Under the pieces are notes generated by a model. It worked only from the letters and a program-made list of their open reading frames with translations, had not been told where the DNA came from and ran no database searches. Source: Epilithonimonas sp042695135 (GTDB taxonomy: Bacteria; Bacteroidota; Bacteroidia; Flavobacteriales; Weeksellaceae). From it: a stretch of 64,000 nucleotides of DNA. The number at the start of each line of letters is the position of its first letter. Position 1 is the stretch's first letter. Of this stretch, positions 15,805 to 24,432 are shown in pieces. The stretch is from contig NZ_CP170547.1 of the NCBI RefSeq assembly GCF_042695135.1, positions 3,472,001-3,536,000 on the forward strand, read 5' to 3'. A program made the position numbers and the translations under genes.

Positions 15805-17253
15805 ATGAAACGACAGACAATTAAAGACCTATTAGCAGATTACAAAAAAGTATTGCATCACGACATTACCGTTCAGGGTTGGGTTCGGGCTTTCCGTTCC
15901 AATCGTTTTATCGCGCTGAATGATGGTTCTACGATTAATAATCTGCAGATCGTGGTTGATTTTGAAAGTTTTGATGAAGAAACCATCAAGAAAATCAACA
16001 CGGCTTCGTCTTTGAAAATTGTAGGTGAAGTAGTGGAAAGCCAAGGTGCTGGACAAACGGTGGAAATCATTGCGAAAAAAATCACGATTCTGGGTGACAA
16101 TTTCTTTGATGAATTGCAATCAACGATTCTTCAGCCAAAGAAACACAGCTTGGAAAAATTGCGTGAGCAGGCGCATTTGAGATTTAGAACCAATGTTTTT
16201 GGGGCGGTTTTCAGAATCCGTCACTCGGTAAGTTTTGCGATTCACTCTTTCTTTAATCAAAATCAATTTTTCTACATCAACACGCCGATTATCACAGGAG
16301 CTGATGCAGAAGGTGCCGGCGAAATGTTTGGTGTAACTAATTTTAACCTTAATAATATGCCTAAAACCGAAGAAGGAGAAATTGATTTTTCTCAGGACTT
16401 TTTCGGAAAGAAAACCAACTTGACCGTTTCTGGCCAGCTTGAAGGCGAAACTGCAGCGATGGGATTGGGAAGAATTTACACTTTCGGACCTACTTTCCGT
16501 GCAGAAAATTCTAACACAACGCGTCACTTAGCTGAGTTTTGGATGATTGAACCCGAAGTGGCGTTCAACAATCTTGAGAATAACATTGACCTTGCTGAGG
16601 ATTTTTTGAAATATGTGATTCAATACGTTTTGGATAACTGCAAAGACGATTTGGAGTTCCTTGATAAACGTTTTGAAGAAGAGCAAAAATCAAAACCGGA
16701 AAAAGACAGAGCAAAAGAAGGCTTGATTGAGAAACTTCAAAACGTGGTTGCGAAGCGTTTCAAAAGAGTTTCTTACACGGAAGCGATTGAGATTTTATTA
16801 AATTCCAAAGAAAATAAAAAAGGCAAATTCCAATATCCGATTGAGAAATGGGGAACAGATTTGCAGTCTGAGCACGAAAGATATTTGGTAGAGAAACATT
16901 TTGAAACGCCAGTTGTTCTTTTCGATTATCCAAAAGAAATCAAGGCTTTCTATATGAAACTGAATGACGATGGAAAAACTGTTGCCGCAATGGATGTTCT
17001 TTTCCCAGGAATCGGCGAAATTATCGGAGGTTCTGAAAGAGAAGCCAGACACGACGTTCTTCTTGAGAAAATGAAAGATTTCGGCGTTGACGAGCACGAA
17101 CTTTGGTGGTATCTTGATACCAGAAAATTCGGTTCTGTTCCGCACGCAGGATTTGGTTTAGGTCTTGAAAGATTGGTACTTTTTGTAACCGGAATGACAA
17201 ATATCAGAGATGTGATTCCTTTCCCGAGAACGCCGAAAAATGCAGAATTTTAA
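15805..17253 (+). CDS. asnS: asparaginyl-tRNA synthetase
   Basis: 482-aa class II aminoacyl-tRNA synthetase that charges tRNA-Asn. N-terminal OB-fold (VQGWVRAFRSNRFIALNDGS), then motif 2 (FRAENSNTTRHLAEFWMIEPE) and motif 3 (AGFGLGLERLVLFVTGM), ending DVIPFPRTP. The HLAEFWMIEPE form distinguishes it from aspartyl enzymes. A 110-base leader with an imperfect hairpin (GAAACACT near 15714 against AGTGTTCC near 15770) precedes it. Terminator at 17278-17309. Confidence 0.95.
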   Translation: MKRQTIKDLLADYKKVLHHDITVQGWVRAFRSNRFIALNDGSTINNLQIVVDFESFDEETIKKINTASSLKIVGEVVESQGAGQTVEIIAKKITILGDNFFDELQSTILQPKKHSLEKLREQAHLRFRTNVFGAVFRIRHSVSFAIHSFFNQNQFFYINTPIITGADAEGAGEMFGVTNFNLNNMPKTEEGEIDFSQDFFGKKTNLTVSGQLEGETAAMGLGRIYTFGPTFRAENSNTTRHLAEFWMIEPEVAFNNLENNIDLAEDFLKYVIQYVLDNCKDDLEFLDKRFEEEQKSKPEKDRAKEGLIEKLQNVVAKRFKRVSYTEAIEILLNSKENKKGKFQYPIEKWGTDLQSEHERYLVEKHFETPVVLFDYPKEIKAFYMKLNDDGKTVAAMDVLFPGIGEIIGGSEREARHDVLLEKMKDFGVDEHELWWYLDTRKFGSVPHAGFGLGLERLVLFVTGMTNIRDVIPFPRTPKNAEF

Positions 17254-17277
17254 AAGCAATTCTCTAAATTAAAAACA

Positions 17278-17309
17278 AAAAAACCTTCAGAAAAATCTGA
17301 AGGTTTTTT
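17278..17309 (+). terminator. terminator after asnS
   Basis: Stem AAAAAACCTTCAGA (17278-17291) with TCTGAAGGTTTTTT (17296-17309), AAAA loop. Confidence 0.85.
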
Positions 17310-17412
17310 GTTAACTTTTATTAACTCATCAAAAATCGTGCTAAACTTATTGTTTTTTGAAAATTATTTTTTAACTTCGTAAAGTTGATAATAATTGACA
17401 AACTCAAAAATT

Positions 17413-18879
17413 ATGCTAAAGCAAAATCTACAACTTAGACTCGGACAGAAACTCGCTCCACAACAGATTCAACTGATGAAATTGATACAACTTCACACTT
17501 TGGAATTTGAAGAAGAACTTGAAAGAGAGCTTGAGGAAAATCCGGCTTTGGAAAAAGTAAACGAGGAAGAAAGCAAAGAAGACGATTACACAGCCGCCGA
17601 AGAAGCTTATGAAAATGAAGGTACGGAAAGCATAGAAACGGATTTTGATGTTAACGATTACCTTTATGATGATGAGCCAAGTTATAAAACTGCCAGCAGC
17701 AACTATTCTGCAGACGATGAAGAATTTGACAACCAGTCACTTTTGACTGAGGGACAAACGCTTTATGATTATCTTCTTGAGCAAATCCGCCTGTCCAGTG
17801 TAGATGAAGAAGACCTTAAAATCTGCGAATATATTATTGGAAACCTAGACACAGATGGTTATCTGAGAAGAGAAATAAAATCTATTGTTGATGATCTGGC
17901 GTTTTCGCAAGGCATTTATACAACAACAGAAAAAGTAACCGATATTCTTGAAAATTATGTTCAAAAACTGGACCCACCGGGCGTTGGTGCAAGAGATCTT
18001 AGAGAATGTCTCTTACTTCAAATCGAGAAAAAAGTGAGTTCAAATCCTGTTGTAATTTTGGCAGGAAATATTTTGAGAAATCAATTTGATGCGCTTGCTA
18101 ACAAACATTACAACAAAATTCTTCAAAAATATGATATAGAAGAAGAAGATTTGAAAGAGGCATTGGACGAAATTGCACGGTTGTCTCCAAAAGTTGGCGG
18201 TAATTTTGACACTCAGACCATCACTATCAATCAGGAAATCATTCCGGATTTTGTACTTCAGGTAAAAGACAATCAGGTAATTCCGACATTGAATAACAAA
18301 AACGCTCCTTCTCTTCGTGTTTCAGATGAATATAAAGAGATTTTAACGACTTATTCTCACGATAAAAAATCTGCAGAACATAAGCAGGCTGCACTTTTCA
18401 TCAAGCAAAAGCTGGATGCTGCAAAATGGTATATCGACGCCATCAACCAAAGACAAAACACACTTTTGCAAACCATTACTGCGATTGTGAAACTTCAAAA
18501 AGATTATTTCATTTCCGGGGATGAGAAAAATATCCGGCCAATGATCCTGAAAGATGTTGCCGATATTACCGGTTTCGATATTTCTACAATCTCAAGAGTT
18601 GTGAAAAGCAAATATGCCGACACGCCAAACGGAATCGTTTATTTGAAAAACTTATTCTCAGATTCATTAACGAATGATGACGGCGAGGAGGTTTCTACAA
18701 AAGAAATAAAACAACACCTGCAGGAAGCTATTGGTAAGGAAAATAAAAGAAAACCCTACACAGACGATGCGCTTGTAGGAATTCTAAAAGAAAAAGGCTA
18801 CAACATCGCCAGAAGAACGATTGCAAAATACCGCGAACAGCTGAACATTCCGGTTGCAAGATTGAGAAAAGAATTATAA
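17413..18879 (+). CDS. rpoN: RNA polymerase sigma-54 factor
   Basis: 488 aa. Region I is glutamine/leucine-rich (LKQNLQLRLGQKLAPQQIQLMKLIQLHTLE), then an acidic linker (residues about 50-110), a core-binding domain with DPPGVGARDLRECLLLQ, an HTH (LKDVADITGFDISTISRVVKSKYA) and the RpoN box ARRTIAKYRE near the C-terminus. The start at 17413 (MLKQNLQ) is favoured over a TTG 18 bases upstream. No enhancer-binding partner is encoded in this window. Confidence 0.95.
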   Translation: MLKQNLQLRLGQKLAPQQIQLMKLIQLHTLEFEEELERELEENPALEKVNEEESKEDDYTAAEEAYENEGTESIETDFDVNDYLYDDEPSYKTASSNYSADDEEFDNQSLLTEGQTLYDYLLEQIRLSSVDEEDLKICEYIIGNLDTDGYLRREIKSIVDDLAFSQGIYTTTEKVTDILENYVQKLDPPGVGARDLRECLLLQIEKKVSSNPVVILAGNILRNQFDALANKHYNKILQKYDIEEEDLKEALDEIARLSPKVGGNFDTQTITINQEIIPDFVLQVKDNQVIPTLNNKNAPSLRVSDEYKEILTTYSHDKKSAEHKQAALFIKQKLDAAKWYIDAINQRQNTLLQTITAIVKLQKDYFISGDEKNIRPMILKDVADITGFDISTISRVVKSKYADTPNGIVYLKNLFSDSLTNDDGEEVSTKEIKQHLQEAIGKENKRKPYTDDALVGILKEKGYNIARRTIAKYREQLNIPVARLRKEL

Positions 18880-18886
18880 CAGACAG

Positions 18887-18918
18887 AATCCCGAATTAAT
18901 TTCGGGATTTTTCTTTTT
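18887..18918 (+). terminator. terminator after rpoN
   Basis: Stem AATCCCGAA (18887-18895) and TTCGGGATT (18901-18909), then TTTCTTTTT. Confidence 0.8.
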
Positions 18919-19035
18919 AGTTAATAAAGATTATCAAATTTTGAAATATAATTAACATTCAATTAAAGTTATTTAGAAAGATTACAAACTGTATTTTTCT
19001 GACATTTCTCAATGTTACTTCACTCAACTATTTTC

Positions 19036-19043
19036 TAAATTTG
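19036..19043 (+). promoter_or_regulatory. sdh operon promoter box
   Basis: TAAATTTG (TAnnTTTG) 26 bases before the sdhC ATG; no clear -33 TTG seen. Confidence 0.5.
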
Positions 19044-19069
19044 TGGAAATTCAAATAACAAACAGAATT

Positions 19070-19729
19070 ATGGCAGGGATTACGTCTTCTATAGGCAGAA
19101 AATATGCTATGGCACTTTCAGCAATGTTCTTGCTGATTTTTTTGGTGATGCATTTGTCCACCAATTTAATTTCAATTTTCAGTGAAGATAATTTCAACGC
19201 AGCTTCGCATTTCATGGGATATAATCCGGCAGTTCAGTTTCTGATGCAGCCGATTTTGATCTTCGCAGTTGTATTCCATTTTGTAATGGGATTTGTACTG
19301 GAAGTAAGAAACAACAGTGCGAGACCGGTGAAATATGCAATGAACCAAGGTTCGGCTAATTCTACCTGGATGTCCAGAAATATGATCATTTCAGGCGCTG
19401 TAATCTTAGCATTTATAGCATTACACTTTTACGATTTTTGGTTTCCTGAGATCAGCTACAAGTATATCCAAGGAAATAATCCCGATGAAATAAGATATTG
19501 GGAAGAATTGCATCATAAATTCCACGATCTGTGGAGAGTTGTACTTTATGTGATTGCATTCGTATTGTTAGGTCTCCACTTAGCTCACGGATTCCAGTCT
19601 TCTTTCCAGTCAATTGGAGCAAGACATCCTAAATACACACCTTTTATTAAGGCTTTTGGAAACTGGTATTCTGTACTTATTCCACTAGGATTTATCATCA
19701 TCGCAATTTATCATTTCGTTACTCAATAA
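19070..19729 (+). CDS. sdhC: succinate dehydrogenase cytochrome b subunit
   Basis: 219-aa membrane anchor with five hydrophobic segments, as in the single-subunit (B-type) di-heme anchors. Candidate heme histidines lie in VMHLSTN, VVFHFVMGF, IALHFYDF and LHLAHGFQSS. It carries electrons from the SdhAB head to menaquinone. The start MAGITSSIGRK at 19070 is chosen because a GTG nine codons upstream overlaps the promoter box. sdhA follows after 14 bases. Confidence 0.92.
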   Translation: MAGITSSIGRKYAMALSAMFLLIFLVMHLSTNLISIFSEDNFNAASHFMGYNPAVQFLMQPILIFAVVFHFVMGFVLEVRNNSARPVKYAMNQGSANSTWMSRNMIISGAVILAFIALHFYDFWFPEISYKYIQGNNPDEIRYWEELHHKFHDLWRVVLYVIAFVLLGLHLAHGFQSSFQSIGARHPKYTPFIKAFGNWYSVLIPLGFIIIAIYHFVTQ

Positions 19730-19743
19730 TAATAAAATAAATT

Positions 19744-21753
19744 ATGGGTTTAGATTCAAAAATTCCTGCTGGTCCACTTAAGGACAAATGGAAAAATCAT
19801 AAAGATCACATGAACCTGGTTGCACCAAACAACCGGGACAAAATAGATATCATCATTGTTGGGACAGGATTAGCCGGCGGTTCTGCTGCTGCGACTCTTG
19901 CCGAGCAAGGTTATAATGTAAAGGCATTTTGCTATCAGGATTCTCCAAGAAGAGCACACTCTATTGCTGCGCAAGGCGGTATCAATGCTGCCAAGAATTA
20001 TCAAGGCGACGGAGATTCAACATACAGATTATTCTACGATACGATCAAAGGTGGAGATTACCGTGCAAGAGAAGCTAACGTTTACAGATTAGCAGAAGTT
20101 TCTGCTAATATCATCGACCAATGTGTGGCGCAAGGCGTTCCATTCGGAAGAGAATATGGCGGACAATTGGACAACCGTTCATTTGGCGGTGTTCAGGTAA
20201 AAAGAACTTTTTATGCAAAAGGCCAAACTGGACAACAATTGTTATTAGGAGCCTATTCTGCAATGAGCCGTCAGATCGGTAAAGGTAGAATCCAGATGTT
20301 CAATCGTCACGAGATGCTAGACTTAGTAATTGTAGATGGAAAAGCAAGAGGAATCATCGCAAGAAATCTTGTAACGGGAGAAATCGAAAAACATTCTGCT
20401 CATGCAGTAGTCATTGCTTCCGGAGGTTATGGAAACGTCTATTTCCTTTCGACAAATGCAATGGGATCCAACGTTTCTGCAGCCTGGAAAATTCATAAAA
20501 AAGGGGCATATTTTGCAAATCCTTGTTATGTACAGATACACCCGACTTGTATTCCTGTTCACGGAACTCAGCAGTCTAAATTAACCTTGATGTCAGAATC
20601 TCTTAGAAACTCAGGAAGAATCTGGGTTCCTAAAAACATTGAAGATTCTGTTGCCATCAGAGAAGGAAAACTGAGACCAGAAAATATCGCAGAAGAAAAC
20701 AGAGATTACTACCTAGAAAGACGATATCCTGCATTTGGAAACCTGGTTCCTAGGGACGTTGCTTCCAGAGCTGGAAAAGAGCGTTGTGATGCCGGATATG
20801 GAATCGAAAATAATGACACAAAAGAAGGCGTTTATCTGGATTTCTCAACAGAGATCATGAAAAAAGGTAAAGAAGCCGCTATAGAAAAACACATTCATAA
20901 TCCTACAGATCAGCAGATTTACGATCTTGGAAAGGCTTGGATCGAGGAAAAATACGGTAACTTGTTCGTAATGTATGAGAAAATTACTGCAGACGATCCT
21001 TATAAAACGCCGATGAAAATTTACCCTGCAGTTCATTACACAATGGGTGGGGTTTGGGTTGATTATAATCTTCAGTCTACAATTCCGGGATGTTTTGTAA
21101 TAGGTGAAGCTAACTTCTCAGATCACGGCGCCAACAGACTTGGAGCTTCTGCATTGATGCAAGGTTTGGGAGACGGTTATTTCGTTTTACCATACACGAT
21201 TGCAGATTATCTTTCTGCAGATATCAGAACTGGAAAAATCTCTACAGATACTCCGGAATTCAACGAAGCTGAAAAGGAAATTAAAGAAAAGATCAATTTC
21301 TTCTTAACCAATAAAGGAACGCACACAGTCGATCATTTCCACAAACAATTAGGTCACATTATGTGGAACAAAGTGGGAATGGGAAGAACGCCTGAAGGTC
21401 TTAGAGAAGCGATCAAAGAAATCGAAGAAGTAAGAAACAACTTCTGGAAAGATGTAAGAGTTCCTGGTGATTCTGACAATATGAATCCGGAATTGGAAAA
21501 AGCTTTTCGAGTAGCAGATTTCTTAGAATTAGGACAATTGATGGCGATAGATGCGCTGAACAGAAATGAATCTTGTGGAGGACATTTCCGTGAAGATCAC
21601 GCAACACCGGAAGGTGAAGCAGAACGTGACGATGTGAATTACAAATACGTTGCAGCTTGGGAATACAAAGGTATGGACATCAATCAATCTATTGTTCACA
21701 AAGAAGATCTTGTGTACGAGAATATTGAAGTCAAAGCAAGAAGTTACAAATAA
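19744..21753 (+). CDS. sdhA: succinate dehydrogenase flavoprotein subunit
   Basis: 669 aa. FAD Rossmann site IIVGTGLAGGSAAATLAEQG near residue 38, the FAD-linking His region in SIAAQGGINAAKN, and the substrate capping and catalytic segments HPTCIPVHG and PVHYTMGG-like PAVHYTMGGVWVD. The length and the KGGDYRAREANVYRLAE block fit the B-type (Bacteroidota/epsilon) enzyme, which can act as succinate dehydrogenase or fumarate reductase. It is cotranscribed with sdhC, but sdhB is 1.27 kb downstream behind two other genes. Confidence 0.96.
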   Translation: MGLDSKIPAGPLKDKWKNHKDHMNLVAPNNRDKIDIIIVGTGLAGGSAAATLAEQGYNVKAFCYQDSPRRAHSIAAQGGINAAKNYQGDGDSTYRLFYDTIKGGDYRAREANVYRLAEVSANIIDQCVAQGVPFGREYGGQLDNRSFGGVQVKRTFYAKGQTGQQLLLGAYSAMSRQIGKGRIQMFNRHEMLDLVIVDGKARGIIARNLVTGEIEKHSAHAVVIASGGYGNVYFLSTNAMGSNVSAAWKIHKKGAYFANPCYVQIHPTCIPVHGTQQSKLTLMSESLRNSGRIWVPKNIEDSVAIREGKLRPENIAEENRDYYLERRYPAFGNLVPRDVASRAGKERCDAGYGIENNDTKEGVYLDFSTEIMKKGKEAAIEKHIHNPTDQQIYDLGKAWIEEKYGNLFVMYEKITADDPYKTPMKIYPAVHYTMGGVWVDYNLQSTIPGCFVIGEANFSDHGANRLGASALMQGLGDGYFVLPYTIADYLSADIRTGKISTDTPEFNEAEKEIKEKINFFLTNKGTHTVDHFHKQLGHIMWNKVGMGRTPEGLREAIKEIEEVRNNFWKDVRVPGDSDNMNPELEKAFRVADFLELGQLMAIDALNRNESCGGHFREDHATPEGEAERDDVNYKYVAAWEYKGMDINQSIVHKEDLVYENIEVKARSYK

Positions 21754-21762
21754 ACTAAAACC

Positions 21763-22350
21763 ATGAAAAGCATCATTTTTAAAATTGGAGCAATCATATT
21801 TGCAGGAAGCGTATTAACCAGCTGTGCACTTAGCAATTCCATAGAAAAGATTAATTATCAACCAGCTTATACTGTAGAAAAAACAGTAACTTCTGCTAGC
21901 GGTGTCAAAGTAGAACCTATGAAAGATGAACGAGGTTATACTGATGAAAAAGTTATCTTCTACAAAAAGAATATGTACAATCAGACTATGTCTGGTGCAT
22001 ATTTGGCAGAAGAACCTGTTCCGCAATTATTAACCAAAGCTATCAGTTCCGGATTGGTTAAAAAAGGAATTAATATTACAGGAACTACAAACAAAACCTT
22101 GAAATCGAGCCTTCAAAAATTTGATTATGAAGCAGTTTCAGGATTTTCATCTGTTCAGTTGATACCTCAAATCACGGTAAAATTCCAACTTATTGATGAA
22201 AATAATAAGATTGTATGGACAGATATACTAGTAGGAAAAGCGAATACAAAGGGTGCGAATTTTTCAAAATTTTTGCCTCCTGCGATTGATAATCTTGTAG
22301 TACAGCTCATCAATAACGAAAGCTTTTTGCAAGCGCTTGAAGGTAATTAA
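21763..22350 (+). CDS. lipoprotein of unknown function inside the sdh operon
   Basis: 195 aa. Lipoprotein signal ending LTS-C21. The mature part has no recognised motif; its layout (short helix after residue 80, then beta pairs with VQLIPQITVKFQLID and a trailing helix) resembles small YajG/DUF-type periplasmic lipoproteins. C21 is followed by A-L-S-N, without the Lys-acidic export signal, so an inner-leaflet, periplasm-facing position is more likely. It begins 9 bases after sdhA and ends 2 bases before an outer-membrane protein gene, so all are probably cotranscribed. Confidence 0.65.
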   Translation: MKSIIFKIGAIIFAGSVLTSCALSNSIEKINYQPAYTVEKTVTSASGVKVEPMKDERGYTDEKVIFYKKNMYNQTMSGAYLAEEPVPQLLTKAISSGLVKKGINITGTTNKTLKSSLQKFDYEAVSGFSSVQLIPQITVKFQLIDENNKIVWTDILVGKANTKGANFSKFLPPAIDNLVVQLINNESFLQALEGN

Positions 22351-22352
22351 GA

Positions 22353-23003
22353 ATGAAGAAATTAATTTTATTATTGATTGTTTTACCAACCATTTCTTTT
22401 TCTCAAAAGTTAGATCTTGGAGTTGACTTTGGTTATGGTTTTTCAAACATTGTCAATTCTAAAGTAACAGAAGGAAGAGCTGTAATAGGTTCTGCTATGT
22501 GGAAACCAAATTATGGTTTGTCGGCAGTTTATTACTTCAAAAATCCAAATATTGCAATATCTTCTGCTGTAAAAATTGAATATAAGAGAACAGAAAAAGG
22601 TTCGGTAAGTGAAGATTTTTCTACTAATAAATATCAGTTTGATGTCAATTCCATCAATCTGCAATACAGAATCGCAGGAGGAATTGGTAATGGATTAAGG
22701 TTTTACGGAGATTTGGGTCTCGGATTTAATACGTTTGATAATAATTCAACCTATTATTTTGGAGACAAAGAACCCAAATTGGCCTTTAACAATTTAAATG
22801 AAAACTTGGATTTAAAAAAATCAGAAACCAATTTTATTTTTGGTGTAGGATTAGAAAAGTCTATCTATAAAAATGAAATATTTGCTTCTATTGGAGCAAT
22901 AGGAGAAGCTGGAATCAATAAAATTGCTCCATCTTCTTACCGCACTCAAGGCCTCGGTTTTACGTGTGGTATTAAATATGAATTTGATTTAAAAAATGAT
23001 TAA
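22353..23003 (+). CDS. outer-membrane beta-barrel protein
   Basis: 216 aa with signal peptide (MKKLILLLIVLPTISFSQ). The mature chain has alternating amphipathic strands with Gly/aromatic turns (DFGYGFSN, LRFYGDLGLGFNTF, IFGVGLEKSIYKNEIFASIG) and ends KYEFDLKND, as in eight-stranded outer-membrane barrels. It sits 2 bases after the lipoprotein gene and 22 before sdhB. No function can be assigned; a partner relation with the preceding lipoprotein is inferred from tight linkage only. Confidence 0.65.
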   Translation: MKKLILLLIVLPTISFSQKLDLGVDFGYGFSNIVNSKVTEGRAVIGSAMWKPNYGLSAVYYFKNPNIAISSAVKIEYKRTEKGSVSEDFSTNKYQFDVNSINLQYRIAGGIGNGLRFYGDLGLGFNTFDNNSTYYFGDKEPKLAFNNLNENLDLKKSETNFIFGVGLEKSIYKNEIFASIGAIGEAGINKIAPSSYRTQGLGFTCGIKYEFDLKND

Positions 23004-23025
23004 AATCCTCTCAAATTATTAAATT

Positions 23026-23799
23026 ATGAGTGCAAAAAAAGGCTTAAATCTTACGCTGAAAATTTGGAGACAAAAAAATAATAAAACAAAAGGTCAGTTC
23101 GAAAGCTATAAACTGTCCGATGTTTCCACGGATTCTTCATTCCTGGAAATGTTGGATATCCTGAACGAGCAGTTGATCAACAACGGACAAGATCCAGTTG
23201 CCTTCGATCACGACTGTCGCGAGGGAATCTGCGGAATGTGTTCACTTTACATCAACGGTAGAGCGCATGGACCAGATACAGGAATTACGACTTGCCAGTT
23301 GCATATGCGCCATTTCAAAGATGGCGAAACTATCCACATCGAACCTTGGAGAAGTGCTGCTTTTCCGGTAATTAAGGATTTGGTGGTTGACAGAAGTGCT
23401 TTTGACAGAGTAATGGCTGCAGGTGGATTCGTTTCTGTGAATACTTCCGGAAATACTTTGGATGCCAACGCGATTTTGGTTCCGAAAGAAGACGCTGACA
23501 AAGCGATGGATGCTGCGGCGTGTATCGGTTGTGGCGCTTGTGTTGCTTCTTGTAAAAACGGTTCTGCAATGCTGTTCGTTGGCGCAAAAGTATCTCAGTT
23601 CGCATTGTTACCTCAAGGCCGTGTAGAAGCTACAAGAAGAGTTCTGAATATGGTAAAAGCAATGGACGAAGAAGGGTTTGGAAACTGTTCCAATACTGGC
23701 GCTTGTGAAGTAGAATGTCCGAAAGGAATCTCTCTCGAGAACATCGCAAGAATGAACAGAGAATATGCATCTGCAAACTTAAAAACTGCAAATCCATAA
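23026..23799 (+). CDS. sdhB: succinate dehydrogenase iron-sulfur subunit
   Basis: 257 aa. 2Fe-2S site CREGICGMC with a downstream Cys (TTCQLHM), 4Fe-4S site CIGCGACVASC and 3Fe-4S site CSNTGACEVECPKGI, in the usual order. It transfers electrons from SdhA to the SdhC hemes. The gene is whole and in frame, so the enzyme should assemble even though two extra genes separate it from sdhA. After it comes a 380-base non-coding stretch with repeats. Confidence 0.96.
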   Translation: MSAKKGLNLTLKIWRQKNNKTKGQFESYKLSDVSTDSSFLEMLDILNEQLINNGQDPVAFDHDCREGICGMCSLYINGRAHGPDTGITTCQLHMRHFKDGETIHIEPWRSAAFPVIKDLVVDRSAFDRVMAAGGFVSVNTSGNTLDANAILVPKEDADKAMDAAACIGCGACVASCKNGSAMLFVGAKVSQFALLPQGRVEATRRVLNMVKAMDEEGFGNCSNTGACEVECPKGISLENIARMNREYASANLKTANP

Positions 23800-24180
23800 T
23801 TAGAAATTAGATTTTAGAAGTTAGATATTAGACTTCTTTCAAAATACAAATCCGGTTGAGTTTTCAATCGGATTTTTTCATTTAGAAATGATTTGGGCAG
23901 CTATATCCGTCTTCCGTTCCCAAACTCGACGAAGTCAATCTTTTTTACAGAGAATTGCCATCTAAATAGAACTTGATTACATGCAAAAAAGGATTTCCAC
24001 TCAAGCCGGGCTGCGGGATTCTGCATAAAACAACATTTGTCTATAAACACAACGCTTGTCATTGACTTCGTCGAATCTGCGATTTCCGTAGGAACCTAAA
24101 CTTAGCTGTTGAGATTCCTACGGAATGACAATATTACATTGTATTAAAATCTGCAAAATTTGCTAAATCTGCGAGAAAAA
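23800..24180. other. non-coding region with repeat copy B
   Basis: No gene seen. The first 60 bases hold ATTAGAAATTAGATTTTAGAAGTTAGATATTAGA-type near-repeats; 23895-24131 is repeat copy B with a truncated palindrome; 24148-24182 is a second AATCTGCAAAA-type repeat. Confidence 0.6.
23895..24131 (+). repeat. dispersed hairpin repeat, copy B, with truncated palindrome
   Basis: Begins GGGCAGCT, then CAATCTTTTTTACA, ATGCAAAAAAGGATTTCCAC, TCAAGCCGGGCTGC, CTATAAACACAACGC, and the left arm (24056-24094) of a palindrome. The right arm keeps only TTCCTACGGAA and TGACAA: 22 bases present in copy C are missing. It is an inverted relative of copy C at 25851-26121; the 20-base palindrome spacers differ at one base. 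Confidence 0.85.
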
Positions 24181-24182
24181 TC
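24148..24182. repeat. short dispersed intergenic repeat (AATCTGCAAAA type), copy 2
   Basis: Near copy of 11015-11047: AATCTGCAAAATTTGC followed by TAAATCTGCGAGAAAAAT. Confidence 0.5.
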
Positions 24183-24417
24183 ACAAATCAAAAACGCTTG
24201 GTCTTTTCGTTACAATACAATCTTTTACCCAAAGCATAAAAGCCAATCCTAAATAAAACAAAAAGAAAACTCCCGCCGTTGCAAACGTGGAATAAATAAA
24301 GAAAACACGCAATTTCGAAACAGGAATTCCAAGTTTGTGTCCATATCTGGTTAGGACGCCAAACCACTCTTTTTCCATTTTATGGCGAAGATTGTTTATG
24401 ATTATTGGCTCTTTCAT
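24181..24417 (-). CDS. small PspC-like membrane protein
   Basis: 78 aa. Basic N-terminus (NLRHKMEKEWFGVLTRYGHKLGIPVSKLRVFFIYST) resembling the cytoplasmic part of PspC-domain proteins, one or two membrane segments (FFIYSTFATAGVFFLFYLGLAFML), and a short basic tail. PspC proteins act in envelope-stress responses; this one is single-domain and its role is not known. The start at 24417 is the first ATG; an internal ATG (MEKEW) is possible. It lies 15 bases after the DUF2851 gene, probably one transcript. Confidence 0.6.
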   Translation of the reverse strand: MKEPIIINNLRHKMEKEWFGVLTRYGHKLGIPVSKLRVFFIYSTFATAGVFFLFYLGLAFMLWVKDCIVTKRPSVFDL

Positions 24418-24432
24418 TTCAAAATATTTACT

